A stretch of 64,000 nucleotides of DNA from Saprospiraceae bacterium (GTDB taxonomy: Bacteria > Bacteroidota > Bacteroidia > Chitinophagales > Saprospiraceae): NCBI GenBank assembly GCA_027486765.1, contig JAIXOO010000139.1, positions 56,737-120,736 on the forward strand, written 5' to 3'. The stretch's first letter is position 1. Every line of letters starts with the position of its first letter. A program made the position numbers and the translations under genes. Below the pieces are notes generated by a model. That model searched no databases and was not told where the DNA came from. It was given only the letters and a program-made list of their open reading frames with translations. This document shows, piece by piece, positions 41,863 through 52,095 of the stretch.

Positions 41863-42960
41863 ATGAAGCATTTGTTTTACCTGTTTTTTTTTATGGCCTT
41901 CCTACCCCTGGTAGCATTGGCCCAGACCCAAACCATGGATTTTGAAAAATACGATCCACCATCATCCTTGGTCGTACCGGAGCACAAGATCACCCGCTCC
42001 AAATTCCCATTCCTGGACGTACACAGCCACCATTGGAACATGGCTACCCAAGACCTGACCATTCTGGTTCGGGAAATGGATTCGCTCAACATGGGCATTT
42101 GTATGAACCTGAGTGGGCGGGGTGGTGCAGCCCTCAAGGCCATCACCGACAACGTCAAAAAGTACAACCTGGAACACCGGATCGCGGTGTTTACCAACCT
42201 GAGCTTTAAAGGCATCGACGAGCCCGATTGGACCAGCAACGCCGTCAAACAAATTGAATTTGACGTAAAAAATGGCGCAAAAGGTTTGAAGATTTTTAAA
42301 AGCTTGGGCCTGTCTGAAAAAGACAGCAAAGGCAATTACATCCACATCGACGATCCCCGGATCGACCCCGTTTGGGCCAAATGTGGCGAATTGGGCATCC
42401 CCGTACTCATCCACACCGCCGACCCCAAACAATTCTGGGAGCCGCTGGATGAAAACAACGAACGTTGGTTGGAGCTCAAACTCAATCCTGGCCGCAAACG
42501 TGGCGACGATAATCCTGCCCCTTTTGATACCCTCATCAAGCAGCAGCACAACGTTTTTAAGAAGAACCCCAAAACCACCTTCATCAATGCCCACTTCGGT
42601 TGGTACGCCAATGACCTGACCAAACTGGGCCAATTGCTCGACATGTACCCCAATATGTATGTGGAGTGTGGGGCGATCATCGCGGAACTAGGTCGCCAGC
42701 CCCGGGCCTCAGCAGCGTTTTTTGAGAAGTACCAGAATCGGGTGCTTTTTGGAAAAGATGCTTATCACCCTGAAGAGTATCCGACCTATTTCCGGGTGCT
42801 GGAAACTGCAGACGAGTATTTTCCCTACCACAAGCGTTACCACGCTTTTTGGCGGATGTACGGCATGGCCCTGCCAGACAAAATTTTGAAGAAGGTGTAT
42901 TATGAAAATGCACTGCGGATTATTCCGGGCTTGCAGCGGAAGGCGTTTGAGAAACAATAG
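41863..42960 (+). CDS. Exported TIM-barrel amidohydrolase (Amidohydro_2-like)
   Basis: A 365-residue protein whose signal peptide (MKHLFYLFFFMAFLPLVALA) sets the start at 41863. The metal site starts with FPFLDVHSHHW. Later motifs are VLIHTADPKQFW (His), TFINAHFGWYAND (His) and VLFGKDAYHPEEYPTYFRVL (Asp). The pattern fits amidohydrolase family 2 (ACMSD/uronate-lactonase type). Substrate unknown. Transcribed alone, between repeat-type inverted repeats on either side. Confidence 0.82.
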   Translation: MKHLFYLFFFMAFLPLVALAQTQTMDFEKYDPPSSLVVPEHKITRSKFPFLDVHSHHWNMATQDLTILVREMDSLNMGICMNLSGRGGAALKAITDNVKKYNLEHRIAVFTNLSFKGIDEPDWTSNAVKQIEFDVKNGAKGLKIFKSLGLSEKDSKGNYIHIDDPRIDPVWAKCGELGIPVLIHTADPKQFWEPLDENNERWLELKLNPGRKRGDDNPAPFDTLIKQQHNVFKKNPKTTFINAHFGWYANDLTKLGQLLDMYPNMYVECGAIIAELGRQPRASAAFFEKYQNRVLFGKDAYHPEEYPTYFRVLETADEYFPYHKRYHAFWRMYGMALPDKILKKVYYENALRIIPGLQRKAFEKQ

Positions 42961-42964
42961 AAGA

Positions 42965-43008
42965 TTCCGAAGTCCCAGGGTTGGCATGCTAACCTTGGGA
43001 CTTTGGAA
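42965..43008. terminator. Inverted repeat after amidohydrolase gene
   Basis: Arms 42965-42986 and 42987-43008 pair over 22 bases with three mismatches and no loop. Units AAGTCCCAGGGTTGGCA and ACTTTGGAAC relate it to the palindrome at 24146-24233. It starts five bases after the stop codon. Confidence 0.7.
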
Positions 43009-43146
43009 CTTGGTTTGCAAATAGGATTAGAATGATTGAAGCCGGATAAAGCAGAGCTTGCTATCCTTTCCACACATTGACCGAAGAACACCTAAAACAA
43101 CCCGATAATGAACCACCACAACTCCCATACCGTTTCCCAATTTCAC

Positions 43147-43154
43147 TATCTTTG
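43147..43154 (+). promoter_or_regulatory. Putative -7 promoter box (TATCTTTG) of mfd
   Basis: An exact match to TAnnTTTG ends six bases before the GTG start codon of mfd. With usual spacing, transcription would begin at or within a base or two of the start codon, giving a leaderless transcript. Confidence 0.55.
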
Positions 43155-43159
43155 CACTC

Positions 43160-46100
43160 GTGAAAAACTTACAAACATTACTCGACGCATACCGACAGGA
43201 TCAGCGCACGACCAACATCGTACAGGAACTCAAAAACGACAGCCCCGCCCGGGTAAAGTTACTCGAATTGGTGGGTGCCCAGCTCGCCTTTGTCATTGAA
43301 GGGGTGTACCAGCAATACCCCGCCAATCACCTCATTGTAGCCGACAACAAAGAAGAAGCCGCTTATTGGCAAAACGACCTGGCCGCGCTGTTCGGCAAAA
43401 GGCCCGTGCATTTTTTTCCGGACTCCTTCAAGCAGCCGCTGCGTTTTGAGGAGTTGAACCAGACCAATGTGCTGGAGCGCACCGAGGTCATCAATGCGGT
43501 GAGCAATGCTTCGCGGGGGCAGATCATCGTGACTTACCCGGAGGCCCTGTTCGAGCGGGTGGTGGCGCCGGAAGTTTTGAGCAAAACACGGATTGAAATC
43601 GCCAAGGGCGAAAAACTGGATCCCGAGTTTTTGATCCAGGTGCTGGTCGAGTACAAGTTTACGCGTGAAGAGTTTGTGTTTGAACCCGGCCAGTTTTCCC
43701 TGCGGGGCGGCATCATCGATATTTTTTCCTTTGGCAACGACCTGCCTTACCGCGTCGAGTTGTTCGACGACGAGGTAGAAAGCATCCGTACCTTCAACCC
43801 CTTAAGTCAACTTTCGGCGCAAAACATCAGCAAGGTGTCGATTGTGCCCAACATCAATACCCGCTTCAAACAGGAGGACAAAGTCTCCTTGTTTCGGGTG
43901 CTCAAAGAAGACACGGTCATCTGGATTCACGATTTTCAAATCCTGATCGATCGTTTGCAGCGCTGTTTTGAGGACGCTGAGAAGTTTGCCAAAACCATTT
44001 CCGTTCTGGACGAAACGGAGCTCGCCGAGGTTTTCCGCGATCGCGCCTTTTTGTACCCCGGCGACGTGGTGGAAGACGTGCGCCAGCACCCCATCGTGCT
44101 GCTCTCCAATGCGCCACAGCCACTCACGAGTACGGCAGAGCTCAAATACGGCGGCAAACCCCAGCCCAGTTTCAACCGCAATTTTGACCTGCTGATCGAG
44201 AACTTGCACGCCAACACCGCCGCAGGTTGGACCAATTACCTCTTTACCGAAAACCCCAAGCAGGTTGAGCGTTTTTATACCATCTTTGAAGACTTACGCG
44301 CCAAAGTAGAATTTTTTCCCATCGTGCAGGGCCTCCACCAGGGCTTCGTCGACCCGGCGCTCAACATTGTCTGCTACACCGACCATCAGGTTTTTGACCG
44401 TTTTCACCGCTATAAACTCCGCCAGGGCTACAGCAAGGAACAGGCCTTGAACCTGCGCCTGCTGCGCGACCTGCAACCGGGCGATTTTGTGACCCACATC
44501 GATCACGGCATCGGCCAGTTCAAAGGCCTACAAACCATCAACGTGAACGGCCACGTGCAGGAATGTGTGCGGCTGGTGTACAAAAACAACGACCTGCTCT
44601 ACGTCAGCATCAACTCCTTGCACAAAATTGCCAAATACGTTGGCAAGGAGGGCACGCCTCCGCAACTCAATAAACTGGGCTCCGATGCCTGGCGCAACCT
44701 CAAGGCCAAAACCAAAAAGAAGGTCAAGGACATTGCGGGCGAGTTGATCAAACTCTACGCCCAACGCAAGGCCTCACCCGGCTTCGCCTTTGCCCCCGAC
44801 AACTACATGCAGGTGGAGCTGGAATCCTCCTTTATTTACGAAGATACGCCCGACCAGTTGCAGGCCACCATCGATACCAAAAACGACATGACCAAGCCTT
44901 ACCCCATGGATCGCCTGATCTGTGGCGACGTGGGTTTTGGCAAAACCGAGGTAGCGATCCGGGCAGCCTTCAAGGCGATTTTGGACGGCAAACAAGTCGC
45001 GGTACTGGTGCCCACCACCATTCTCGCACTGCAACACGCCAAAACCTTCGGCGATCGCCTCAAGGAGTTTTCGGCTACCGTGGATTACGTCAATCGATTT
45101 CGTTCGGCGGCGGATAAAAAACAAATTTTCCAGAAACTCAAGGAAGGAAAAATTGACCTGATCATTGGCACCCAGGCGCTGCTGAACCAGGAGGTGAAGT
45201 TTAAAGATTTGGGGCTGTTGATCATCGATGAGGAGCAAAAATTCGGGGTGGCCTCCAAGGAAAAACTGCGCAACTTCAAGGTCAACGTGGATACCCTGAC
45301 CCTGACTGCTACGCCGATCCCGCGCACCCTGCAATTTTCCTTGATGGCGGCTCGCGACCTCTCGATCATTCGCACTCCGCCACCCAATCGCCAGCCCATC
45401 CACACCGAAGTGCGCATTTTTAGCGAAGACATCATCAAAGAGGCGATTTATTACGAAGTAAACCGCGGCGGGCAAGTGTTTTTTGTACACAATCGGGTCA
45501 AAAATCTGGCGGAAGTCGAAATGATGATTCGTCGCCTGTGCCCGGATGTGGAAGTGGCGTCGGCGCACGGCCAAATGGAGGCCGACAAACTCGAAAAAAC
45601 CCTGGTCGATTTCATCGACAAACAATACGATGTGCTGGTGTGTACCAACATCATCGAAACGGGCCTGGACATTTCCAATGCCAATACCATGCTCATCAAC
45701 AATGCCCACCAATTCGGCATGAGCGACCTGCACCAGTTACGCGGTCGGGTGGGGCGGAGCAATAAAAAGGCCTACTGCTACCTCTTCAGTCCACCTCTAT
45801 CCACCCTCACCAGCGACGCCCGCAAACGGCTCAAGACCCTGGAGGAATTTTCGGACTTGGGTAGTGGCTTCCACATCGCCATGCGCGACCTCGACATCCG
45901 GGGGGCGGGCAACCTGCTGGGTGCAGAGCAAAGTGGCTTCATTGTGGACATTGGGTATGAGACCTACCAAAAAATCCTGGAAGAGGCGATCATCGAACTC
46001 AAGGAAACGGACTTTAAGGACGTCTTCGCCGAAGAACTGGAAAAAACGACCCGCCAGTACGTGCGCGACGTGACCATCGAAACCGACGTGGAAATGCTCA

Positions 46101-46528
46101 TGCCTGAAAAATACGTGACCAGCATTCAGGAGCGCCTCAACTTGTACACCGAACTGGATCGCCTGGAAACCGAAGATCAAGTGGAAGCTTTCCAGAGTAA
46201 CCTACGCGACCGCTTTGGGCGCATGCCTGCTCAGGTAAAGGAGCTCTTCGAAGGCCTGCGCTTACGCTGGACTTGTAAACGCCTGGGTTTTGAAAGGGTG
46301 ATCCTCAAAAATGAAAAGCTGCGCTGTTATTTTGTGGAAAATCCGCAGTCAGCATTTTATGAGAGTCCGATGTTTCACAAGATCGTGGCTTTTGTAGGGG
46401 CCAAAGGCAAGGAGCACGGGCTGAGTTTTAAACAGTCGCACCAGCATTTTATTTTGGTGAAAGATGGGGTGGGAAGTTTGAAGGCGGCTCGGGCGGTGTT
46501 GGATGTGATTGGGAAGAATGTGGGCTGA
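43160..46528 (+). CDS. mfd: Transcription-repair coupling factor
   Basis: The 1122-residue Mfd removes RNA polymerase stalled at DNA damage and recruits UvrA. A UvrB-like N-terminal region (1-440) is followed by a CarD-like polymerase-binding domain (LQPGDFVTHIDHGIGQFKGL). The helicase/translocase domains carry Walker A in GDVGFGKTEVAIRAAFKA, the DEEQ box in IIDEEQKFGV, and LTATPIPRTLQFS. A RecG-like TRG motif region (RRGRVGRSNKKAYCY-like, here LRGRVGRSNKKAYCYLF) and a C-terminal UvrA-masking domain follow. Slightly shorter than the E. coli protein (1148). The start is GTG, since no ATG precedes the conserved region in frame. Confidence 0.96.
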   Translation: MKNLQTLLDAYRQDQRTTNIVQELKNDSPARVKLLELVGAQLAFVIEGVYQQYPANHLIVADNKEEAAYWQNDLAALFGKRPVHFFPDSFKQPLRFEELNQTNVLERTEVINAVSNASRGQIIVTYPEALFERVVAPEVLSKTRIEIAKGEKLDPEFLIQVLVEYKFTREEFVFEPGQFSLRGGIIDIFSFGNDLPYRVELFDDEVESIRTFNPLSQLSAQNISKVSIVPNINTRFKQEDKVSLFRVLKEDTVIWIHDFQILIDRLQRCFEDAEKFAKTISVLDETELAEVFRDRAFLYPGDVVEDVRQHPIVLLSNAPQPLTSTAELKYGGKPQPSFNRNFDLLIENLHANTAAGWTNYLFTENPKQVERFYTIFEDLRAKVEFFPIVQGLHQGFVDPALNIVCYTDHQVFDRFHRYKLRQGYSKEQALNLRLLRDLQPGDFVTHIDHGIGQFKGLQTINVNGHVQECVRLVYKNNDLLYVSINSLHKIAKYVGKEGTPPQLNKLGSDAWRNLKAKTKKKVKDIAGELIKLYAQRKASPGFAFAPDNYMQVELESSFIYEDTPDQLQATIDTKNDMTKPYPMDRLICGDVGFGKTEVAIRAAFKAILDGKQVAVLVPTTILALQHAKTFGDRLKEFSATVDYVNRFRSAADKKQIFQKLKEGKIDLIIGTQALLNQEVKFKDLGLLIIDEEQKFGVASKEKLRNFKVNVDTLTLTATPIPRTLQFSLMAARDLSIIRTPPPNRQPIHTEVRIFSEDIIKEAIYYEVNRGGQVFFVHNRVKNLAEVEMMIRRLCPDVEVASAHGQMEADKLEKTLVDFIDKQYDVLVCTNIIETGLDISNANTMLINNAHQFGMSDLHQLRGRVGRSNKKAYCYLFSPPLSTLTSDARKRLKTLEEFSDLGSGFHIAMRDLDIRGAGNLLGAEQSGFIVDIGYETYQKILEEAIIELKETDFKDVFAEELEKTTRQYVRDVTIETDVEMLMPEKYVTSIQERLNLYTELDRLETEDQVEAFQSNLRDRFGRMPAQVKELFEGLRLRWTCKRLGFERVILKNEKLRCYFVENPQSAFYESPMFHKIVAFVGAKGKEHGLSFKQSHQHFILVKDGVGSLKAARAVLDVIGKNVG

Positions 46529-46692
46529 GGGGATTTACTTAAAGCTGAAAATCCTGACTTGATTTCAGGCTTGTGCTCAATCACTGGATGCCCGTAACTT
46601 CTTGATTTTTCTGCATTTTACAATGTTTGTTCCTGCAAGAACCAGGTGGAACCTTAATTTTTATTACTTTTGCGCTCCGAAAATCGTTGTGC

Positions 46693-48273
46693 ATGAGTTT
46701 TGTAGAAGAATTAAAAAAGCGCCGCACTTTTGGCATCATCAGTCACCCGGATGCTGGTAAAACCACGCTGACCGAAAAATTGCTGCTCTTCGGGGGCGCC
46801 ATTCAGGTAGCAGGTGCGGTGAAATCCAACAAAATCAAAAAAGCGGCCACTTCCGACTTCATGGAAATTGAGCGGCAACGGGGTATCTCCGTGGCCACTT
46901 CCGTAATGGCCTTCGATTATCGCGGCCTCAAAATCAACATCCTGGATACCCCCGGTCACGAAGACTTTGCGGAAGACACCTACCGCACCCTCACCGCTGT
47001 GGATAGCGTGATCGTGGTCATCGACGTGGCCAAAGGCGTGGAGCCCCAAACCGAAAAACTGGTGCGGGTATGCCGCATGCGCAATACACCCATCATCGTG
47101 TTCATCAACAAGCTGGACCGAGAAGGGAAAGATGCTTTTGACCTGCTAGACGAGGTGGAGTCCAAACTCGGCCTCAGTGTAACCCCACTGAGCTGGCCCA
47201 TCGGCATGGGTAGCCGTTTCAAAGGGGTATACAGCATTTATGAAAAAAACTTGATCCTCTTTCAGTCCCACGGCAAGCAGGAGGAAGAAGAAGTCATCAG
47301 CATCAATAGTTTGGATGACCAAAGACTGGACAAAGAAGTAGGCGCGGACATGGCCAAAACCCTACGCGAAGAAACCGAGGTGATTCAGGATTTGTACCCC
47401 GAATTTGACCAGGAATACTACCTGGCGGGTGAGCTTTCACCGGTATTTTTTGGCTCAGCGGTCAACAACTTTGGGGTGCGCGAATTGCTGGATTGTTTTG
47501 TGGAAATTGCGCCTGAACCGCTGCCCCGCGAAACCGAAGAACGCCCCGTCAATCCGACCGAAGACCAATTCAGTGGATTTATTTTTAAAATCCACGCCAA
47601 TATGGACCCCAACCACCGCGACCGGATCGCCTTTTTGCGCATCTGTTCCGGTAAGTTTGAGCGCAATACCAACTACCTGCATGTCCGTCAGAACAAAAAG
47701 ATGAAGTTTGCCAACCCAACTTCTTTTATGGCGGCCAAAAAAACGGTCATCGACGAGGCTTTCCCCGGTGACGTGATTGGTTTGTACGATTCAGGCAACT
47801 TCAAAATTGGCGATGCATTGACCAGTGGCGAAGTGCTTCACTTCAAGGGCATTCCCAGTTTCTCACCCGAACAGTTCCGCTTCGTCAACAACGCAGATCC
47901 ACTCAAAACCAAACAATTGGCCAAGGGCTTGGATCAGCTCATGGACGAAGGGGTGGCACAAATGTTCACCCGCGATACCGACGGTCGGCGCATCATCGGC
48001 ACGGTGGGTGCCCTACAATTTGAAGTCATCCAGTACCGCCTGGAACATGAATACGGGGCCAAGGTGACCTACGAGCCCGCATCCCTGCGCAAAGCTTGCT
48101 GGATTTCCTGCCCGGATGAAGTGGCTTTGAAAGAATTCGTTGCCCGCCGTAAAAAAGACCTGGCTCACGATACCGAGGATAAGCTGGTCTTTATGGCCGA
48201 ATCGGAATGGTCTTTGAAGATGGTGCAAGAGAACCATCCGAAGGTGCAGTTTCACTTTACGAGTGAGTTCTGA
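46693..48273 (+). CDS. prfC: Peptide chain release factor 3
   Basis: The 526-residue GTPase RF3 recycles RF1/RF2 after translation termination. G1 is [15 protein letters not shown], switch [11 protein letters not shown]3 DTPGHEDF and G4 NKLDRE. C-terminal RF3 domains include [26 protein letters not shown] and VAFMAESEW-like sequence (here LVFMAESEW). Length equals that of typical RF3. The ATG at 46693 lies 21 bases after a TACTTTTG promoter-like box (46665-46672). Confidence 0.96.
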   Translation: MSFVEELKKRRTFGIISHPDAGKTTLTEKLLLFGGAIQVAGAVKSNKIKKAATSDFMEIERQRGISVATSVMAFDYRGLKINILDTPGHEDFAEDTYRTLTAVDSVIVVIDVAKGVEPQTEKLVRVCRMRNTPIIVFINKLDREGKDAFDLLDEVESKLGLSVTPLSWPIGMGSRFKGVYSIYEKNLILFQSHGKQEEEEVISINSLDDQRLDKEVGADMAKTLREETEVIQDLYPEFDQEYYLAGELSPVFFGSAVNNFGVRELLDCFVEIAPEPLPRETEERPVNPTEDQFSGFIFKIHANMDPNHRDRIAFLRICSGKFERNTNYLHVRQNKKMKFANPTSFMAAKKTVIDEAFPGDVIGLYDSGNFKIGDALTSGEVLHFKGIPSFSPEQFRFVNNADPLKTKQLAKGLDQLMDEGVAQMFTRDTDGRRIIGTVGALQFEVIQYRLEHEYGAKVTYEPASLRKACWISCPDEVALKEFVARRKKDLAHDTEDKLVFMAESEWSLKMVQENHPKVQFHFTSEF

Positions 48274-48276
48274 TAC

Positions 48277-48325
48277 TTATTGCTCGCGAAATGTGGTCAA
48301 AAAAGATACATTTCGCGAGCAATAA
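48277..48325 (+). terminator. Terminator after prfC
   Basis: Perfect 18-base arms (48277-48294 and 48308-48325, TTATTGCTCGCGAAATGT and its complement) with a 13-base loop begin four bases after the prfC stop codon. Confidence 0.8.
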
Positions 48326-48473
48326 TTTATGATTGCTCTCGGAATGTGAGGTGTCAATGGCCACTCTCGACCAATGTTGGGTGAGTTTTAACCCCTGATT
48401 AAGGTTTGAACGCTTGTTGAAATGTTTATTTTGCAGCCCAAACATTTCAACAAACGCTTAAACCAAATAATTC

Positions 48474-49826
48474 ATGATCCACAAGTTTCTTTGTTTCGCT
48501 CTGTTGCTGTTGGGTAGCCAAGCCTTCGCCCAAAACCTGCCCAAGCCAAGCCCAGCCCAAGTCGCCTGGCAACAACTGGAAACCACCGCTTTCCTGCATT
48601 TCACCGTCAATACCTATACGGACAAGGAATGGGGCGATGGCACCGAAAGCCCGAGTATTTTCAATCCCGTCAAATTTGACGCCAATCAATGGGTCAGCGC
48701 GCTCAAGGCCGGGGGCTTCAAAATGTGCATCATCACAGCCAAACACCACGATGGTTTTTGCCTTTGGCCATCCAAATACACCGACCATTCGGTCAAAAGC
48801 AGCCCCTGGAAAAACGGGCAAGGCGACATCGTCAAAGAAGTAGCCGACGCCTGTCGGGCACAAGGCCTCAAGTTTGGTTTTTACCTCTCGCCCTGGGATC
48901 AGCACGAAAAAACCTACGGCACGAACCAATACAATGATTTTTACAAAAACCAACTGCGCGAATTGCTGAGCAACTACGGCGTGGTGCACGAGGTGTGGTT
49001 TGACGGTGCCAGAGGCCCGAATGCCAAAGACATGCAATACGATTTTAAAGGCTTTTGGAGTCTGGTAAAAGAACTTCAACCTCAGGCCGTGTGCTTCTCC
49101 GATGCAGGCCCTGGCGTACGCTGGGTCGGCAACGAGTCGGGTAATGCGGGCGAAACCTGCTGGTCGACCATCAGCACCGCGGGTATGGCCCCCGGCGTGG
49201 CGGACTCCAAATACCTGAACACTGGCGATGAAAAAGGCACGGAGTGGATCCCTGCGGAAACGGATGTGTCCATTCGGCCAGGCTGGTTTTACCACCCCAA
49301 GGAAGACGATAAGGTGCGCTCACCCCAAAATCTGGTGAACCTGTATTACCAATCCGTGGGCCGCAACAGCCTCCTGCTCCTCAATGTGCCGCCCAACCGC
49401 GAAGGCCTGCTGTGTGCGCAGGACGTAGCTGCCATCAAGGAATTCCGCAACATCCTGAACGAGACCTTCAAAAACAACCTTGCCAAATCCGGCAAAAACA
49501 AAAAGCTGGTCGACAATAAACTCGGTACCTGGATCAAAGCCCCCGAAAAAGCAGCCATTGAGATCAATTTGCCCGAAGCCGCTACTTTCGACCGCTTTAT
49601 GGTGCAAGAAAACATTGCCGAAGGCCAGCGAATCGCCGAAGCCCAACTGGAATATTGGGATGGTACCAACTGGAAGCTGATCAAAACCTTCACCACTGTC
49701 GGCTACAAACGTTTACTGCGTTTTGACTCAGTGACTGCCTCCAAACTGCGCCTGACCGTGCTGCGCGCCCTTGCGCCTGCGCAAATTGCGGAAGTGGGGG
49801 TGTACAAGGCTTCGGCGAAGGAATAG
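48474..49826 (+). CDS. Alpha-L-fucosidase, GH29
   Basis: A 450-residue exported enzyme with a signal peptide (MIHKFLCFALLLLGSQAFA). The GH29 barrel includes KMCIITAKHHDGFCLWPSKY, LKFGFYLSPWDQHE and VHEVWFDGARGP, whose Asp is the nucleophile. A C-terminal discoidin-like beta-sandwich (about 345-447, FDRFMVQENIAEGQRIAEAQ) resembles F5/8-type carbohydrate-binding modules. It releases alpha-linked fucose from glycans. It is monocistronic, between the prfC terminator and a large heptamer repeat. Confidence 0.92.
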   Translation: MIHKFLCFALLLLGSQAFAQNLPKPSPAQVAWQQLETTAFLHFTVNTYTDKEWGDGTESPSIFNPVKFDANQWVSALKAGGFKMCIITAKHHDGFCLWPSKYTDHSVKSSPWKNGQGDIVKEVADACRAQGLKFGFYLSPWDQHEKTYGTNQYNDFYKNQLRELLSNYGVVHEVWFDGARGPNAKDMQYDFKGFWSLVKELQPQAVCFSDAGPGVRWVGNESGNAGETCWSTISTAGMAPGVADSKYLNTGDEKGTEWIPAETDVSIRPGWFYHPKEDDKVRSPQNLVNLYYQSVGRNSLLLLNVPPNREGLLCAQDVAAIKEFRNILNETFKNNLAKSGKNKKLVDNKLGTWIKAPEKAAIEINLPEAATFDRFMVQENIAEGQRIAEAQLEYWDGTNWKLIKTFTTVGYKRLLRFDSVTASKLRLTVLRALAPAQIAEVGVYKASAKE

Positions 49827-50010
49827 CGAAAAGCGAATAGCGAAAAGCGAATAGCGAATAGCGAAAAGCAGATACACCAGTTGTTTTTCAACCACTCTCT
49901 CATTTTTTTCTGCTTTGAAATTTGGAAGGGCAGCAATGTCCCTCTAATTTTCGCTTTTCGCTTTTCGCTTTTCGCTTTTCGCTTTTCGCTTTTCGCTTTT
50001 CGCTTTTCAC
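49826..50010. repeat. Inverted heptamer arrays (GCGAAAA)n/(TTTTCGC)n
   Basis: A left block (49826-49870) of GCGAAAAGCGAATA units faces a right block (49948-50010) with eight TTTTCGC copies and one TTTTCAC. The 77-base spacer shows no repeats. It fills most of the 349-base gap between the fucosidase and the TonB-like gene and can fold into one long hairpin. The rest of the gap holds no gene I can see. Confidence 0.85.
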
Positions 50011-50175
50011 TCTTCACTTTTTTTCCCCCTCGCCCACCATTTTCCCACCCATCTGCATCTACCAAGTAGTTTTTATTACATCATCTTTTTCCACAACAAA
50101 GCCAATTAGCCACTCAGGTAATTGCTTCGGCGGCGCCCCGAAGCAACCCTGAGCGGATTTTGTAAAAACCAAAAA

Positions 50176-51084
50176 ATGATGACTCACATGAATGCAACTG
50201 ACCCCATGCACGGGCCTCAGGAAGGGGGAAATGTGCAATCGAACGGGGCAATCAGCACTCTTCCCGGCGCCAGTCCCTTGTTTCAACTGTCTTGGCTGCG
50301 CGAAGTATTTCGGTACCGCAACCAGGAGTACGGCGCATACCGACTTCGCCAACAATATTCACGCAACATGATGTGGGGTGGTTTACTGTCGATCAGCTTG
50401 TTTGGATTGTTGTATGGGGGTTCTCTGCTGGCCCAGGCACTGCAAGAAAAAATGCTGTCGATGCGGGAGTACACAATCCAAGAGGTACTACCACCACCGC
50501 CAGCAAAAGAGGAGACCCCACCGCCACCACCAGTGACGCCGCCGCCACCGCCAGCACGACCAACGATTACGTTTGTGGTACCCAAAGTATTGATCGATGA
50601 GGAAGTTATTGAAGAATACGAACCACCAACACAAAAAGACATGGAAAATAAAAATCCAGGCACAGTGACTACGGAAGGCGACCCCGGCGGGGTAGATGAC
50701 ATTCCTGACGAAACGCCAATAGAAACGCTTCCTCCGCCCATCGCATTAGAGGAGGAACCCAAGGAGCCCAAGGCAAACAAACCCTTTGTTTTTGTTGAAC
50801 AAATGCCTGCTTTCCGTGGAAACTTAAGTGAGTTTCTGGCCAAAGAACTGCGTTATCCAGAGATTGCCAAAGAAAACGGTGTAAAGGGAACCGTAGTGAT
50901 TCAATTTGTAGTCAGTGAAAAAGGGGAAATAACGAACCCTTTTATTTTGAAAGACATCGGTGGTGGCTGTGGCGAAGAAGCGCTACGCGTTGTTCGTTCG
51001 ATGCCCCCTTGGTTGGCAGGTGCACAGCGCGGCGTGCCCGTGAAAGTGCAAATGAATTTGCCGATCAGATTTGTGTTGGAATGA
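50176..51084 (+). CDS. TonB-like energy-transducing protein
   Basis: A 302-residue protein. A cytosolic N-terminus carries the Bacteroidota TonB motif FRYRNQEYGAYRLRQQY. One membrane helix follows (about 70-90), then a Pro-rich periplasmic stretch (PPPPAKEETPPPPPVTPPPP) and an acidic linker. The C-terminal TonB domain is at about 215-302 (MPAFRGNLSEFLAKELRYPE and GVKGTVVIQFVVSEKGEI). It passes proton-motive energy from ExbB/ExbD to outer-membrane receptors. No ExbB/D or receptor gene is adjacent. The start at 50176 is chosen because upstream codons overlap a GC-rich non-conserved stretch. Confidence 0.92.
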   Translation: MMTHMNATDPMHGPQEGGNVQSNGAISTLPGASPLFQLSWLREVFRYRNQEYGAYRLRQQYSRNMMWGGLLSISLFGLLYGGSLLAQALQEKMLSMREYTIQEVLPPPPAKEETPPPPPVTPPPPPARPTITFVVPKVLIDEEVIEEYEPPTQKDMENKNPGTVTTEGDPGGVDDIPDETPIETLPPPIALEEEPKEPKANKPFVFVEQMPAFRGNLSEFLAKELRYPEIAKENGVKGTVVIQFVVSEKGEITNPFILKDIGGGCGEEALRVVRSMPPWLAGAQRGVPVKVQMNLPIRFVLE

Positions 51085-51180
51085 CAACAAGCAGATTAGG
51101 CGGGTAGAATCACAATGATTTTAATGACAAACAATTTTCCAACCCTGAGGTACCCTTTCCGTAAGCGGGTCCATAACTGC

Positions 51181-51906
51181 CTACGAAAGTACCTCCTGCA
51201 AAATCTGATGTGAATGAATCTCCGGCAAGTGCTCCAGATGCAGCCGATAATAATCCAATAACTTGCTCAACAACTGCCGCCGCTGTCCTGTGGGCAAGCG
51301 CAAAAGATGGCATTCGGTGTAGTTGCTATTCAACAAAGCATAAAACGCTTTGCTTAGTTCCAAATCCAGGCAGTAGGCGGCAGCGGGCGAGTTGTCGGAA
51401 AACACACCCTCCTGAAGATCGAATACGGGGGTTTCCAGAGTCAAATCTCCCCCCGGCATAAAACCCAAAAAAGCGCTCAACTCGACCAAAAAATGCAAGT
51501 GTAGGTTGGAAATGGGTTGCTGGGTTTGATCCAAAAACAAAAAAGAGTGGTACAAAAAATCGAATAATTCGGGATGTGCCTCTGCTTCGCGGATGGTTTT
51601 GCGGGCGATTTCGGCCATGAACAAACCTACTGCACTCTTGCGCACATCGAAGGGGATGGCACGGTACACACATGCTGACTTGATCTCCTTGATGCGGCTG
51701 AGCCCTTTGTCTTCACGTACGCCTGCTACCAGGTCTACCAAAGTCATGACCTGGTAGATGCTGGCGTTGTGTTTCGATCGTTGGCTTCGCACCCCATTGA
51801 CGATGTAACTCTGCAGGCCTTTTGCCTCCGTGTAAATGTCTACAATGAGGCTACTTTCAGAATATTTCAAGGTACGAAAAACAATACCACGGGTTTCAAT
51901 AAGCAT
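51181..51906 (-). CDS. recO: DNA repair protein RecO
   Basis: A 241-residue RecO helps load RecA on SSB-coated single strands with RecR. The N-terminal OB-fold has ETRGIVFRTLKYSESSLIVDIYTEAKGLQSYIVNGVR. A helical C-terminal half follows, without the zinc-binding cysteines found in many RecO proteins, as is common in Bacteroidota. It is convergent with the TonB-like gene. Confidence 0.92.
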   Translation of the reverse strand: MLIETRGIVFRTLKYSESSLIVDIYTEAKGLQSYIVNGVRSQRSKHNASIYQVMTLVDLVAGVREDKGLSRIKEIKSACVYRAIPFDVRKSAVGLFMAEIARKTIREAEAHPELFDFLYHSFLFLDQTQQPISNLHLHFLVELSAFLGFMPGGDLTLETPVFDLQEGVFSDNSPAAAYCLDLELSKAFYALLNSNYTECHLLRLPTGQRRQLLSKLLDYYRLHLEHLPEIHSHQILQEVLS

Positions 51907-52095
51907 GCGCAGCGGATTTAAAGCAGTTGGCGAGCAGGATTAAAACATCAATTTAGCCCCAAATGTTAAATTTAATCTAAAGTTTCAGGAAAGTTATCGA
52001 TTTCTACTTGACACAGCCATCCTTTTGGTAATAATTTTGTCCTTGGTAGAAATAAAATTTTAAATTTTTCTACCCGACTTTAAAAACCCACTGTC

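Noticed and set aside
49826..50010. CRISPR-like array
   Set aside because: Heptamers are in direct contact with no spacers and face each other as inverted arms; no cas genes are present.
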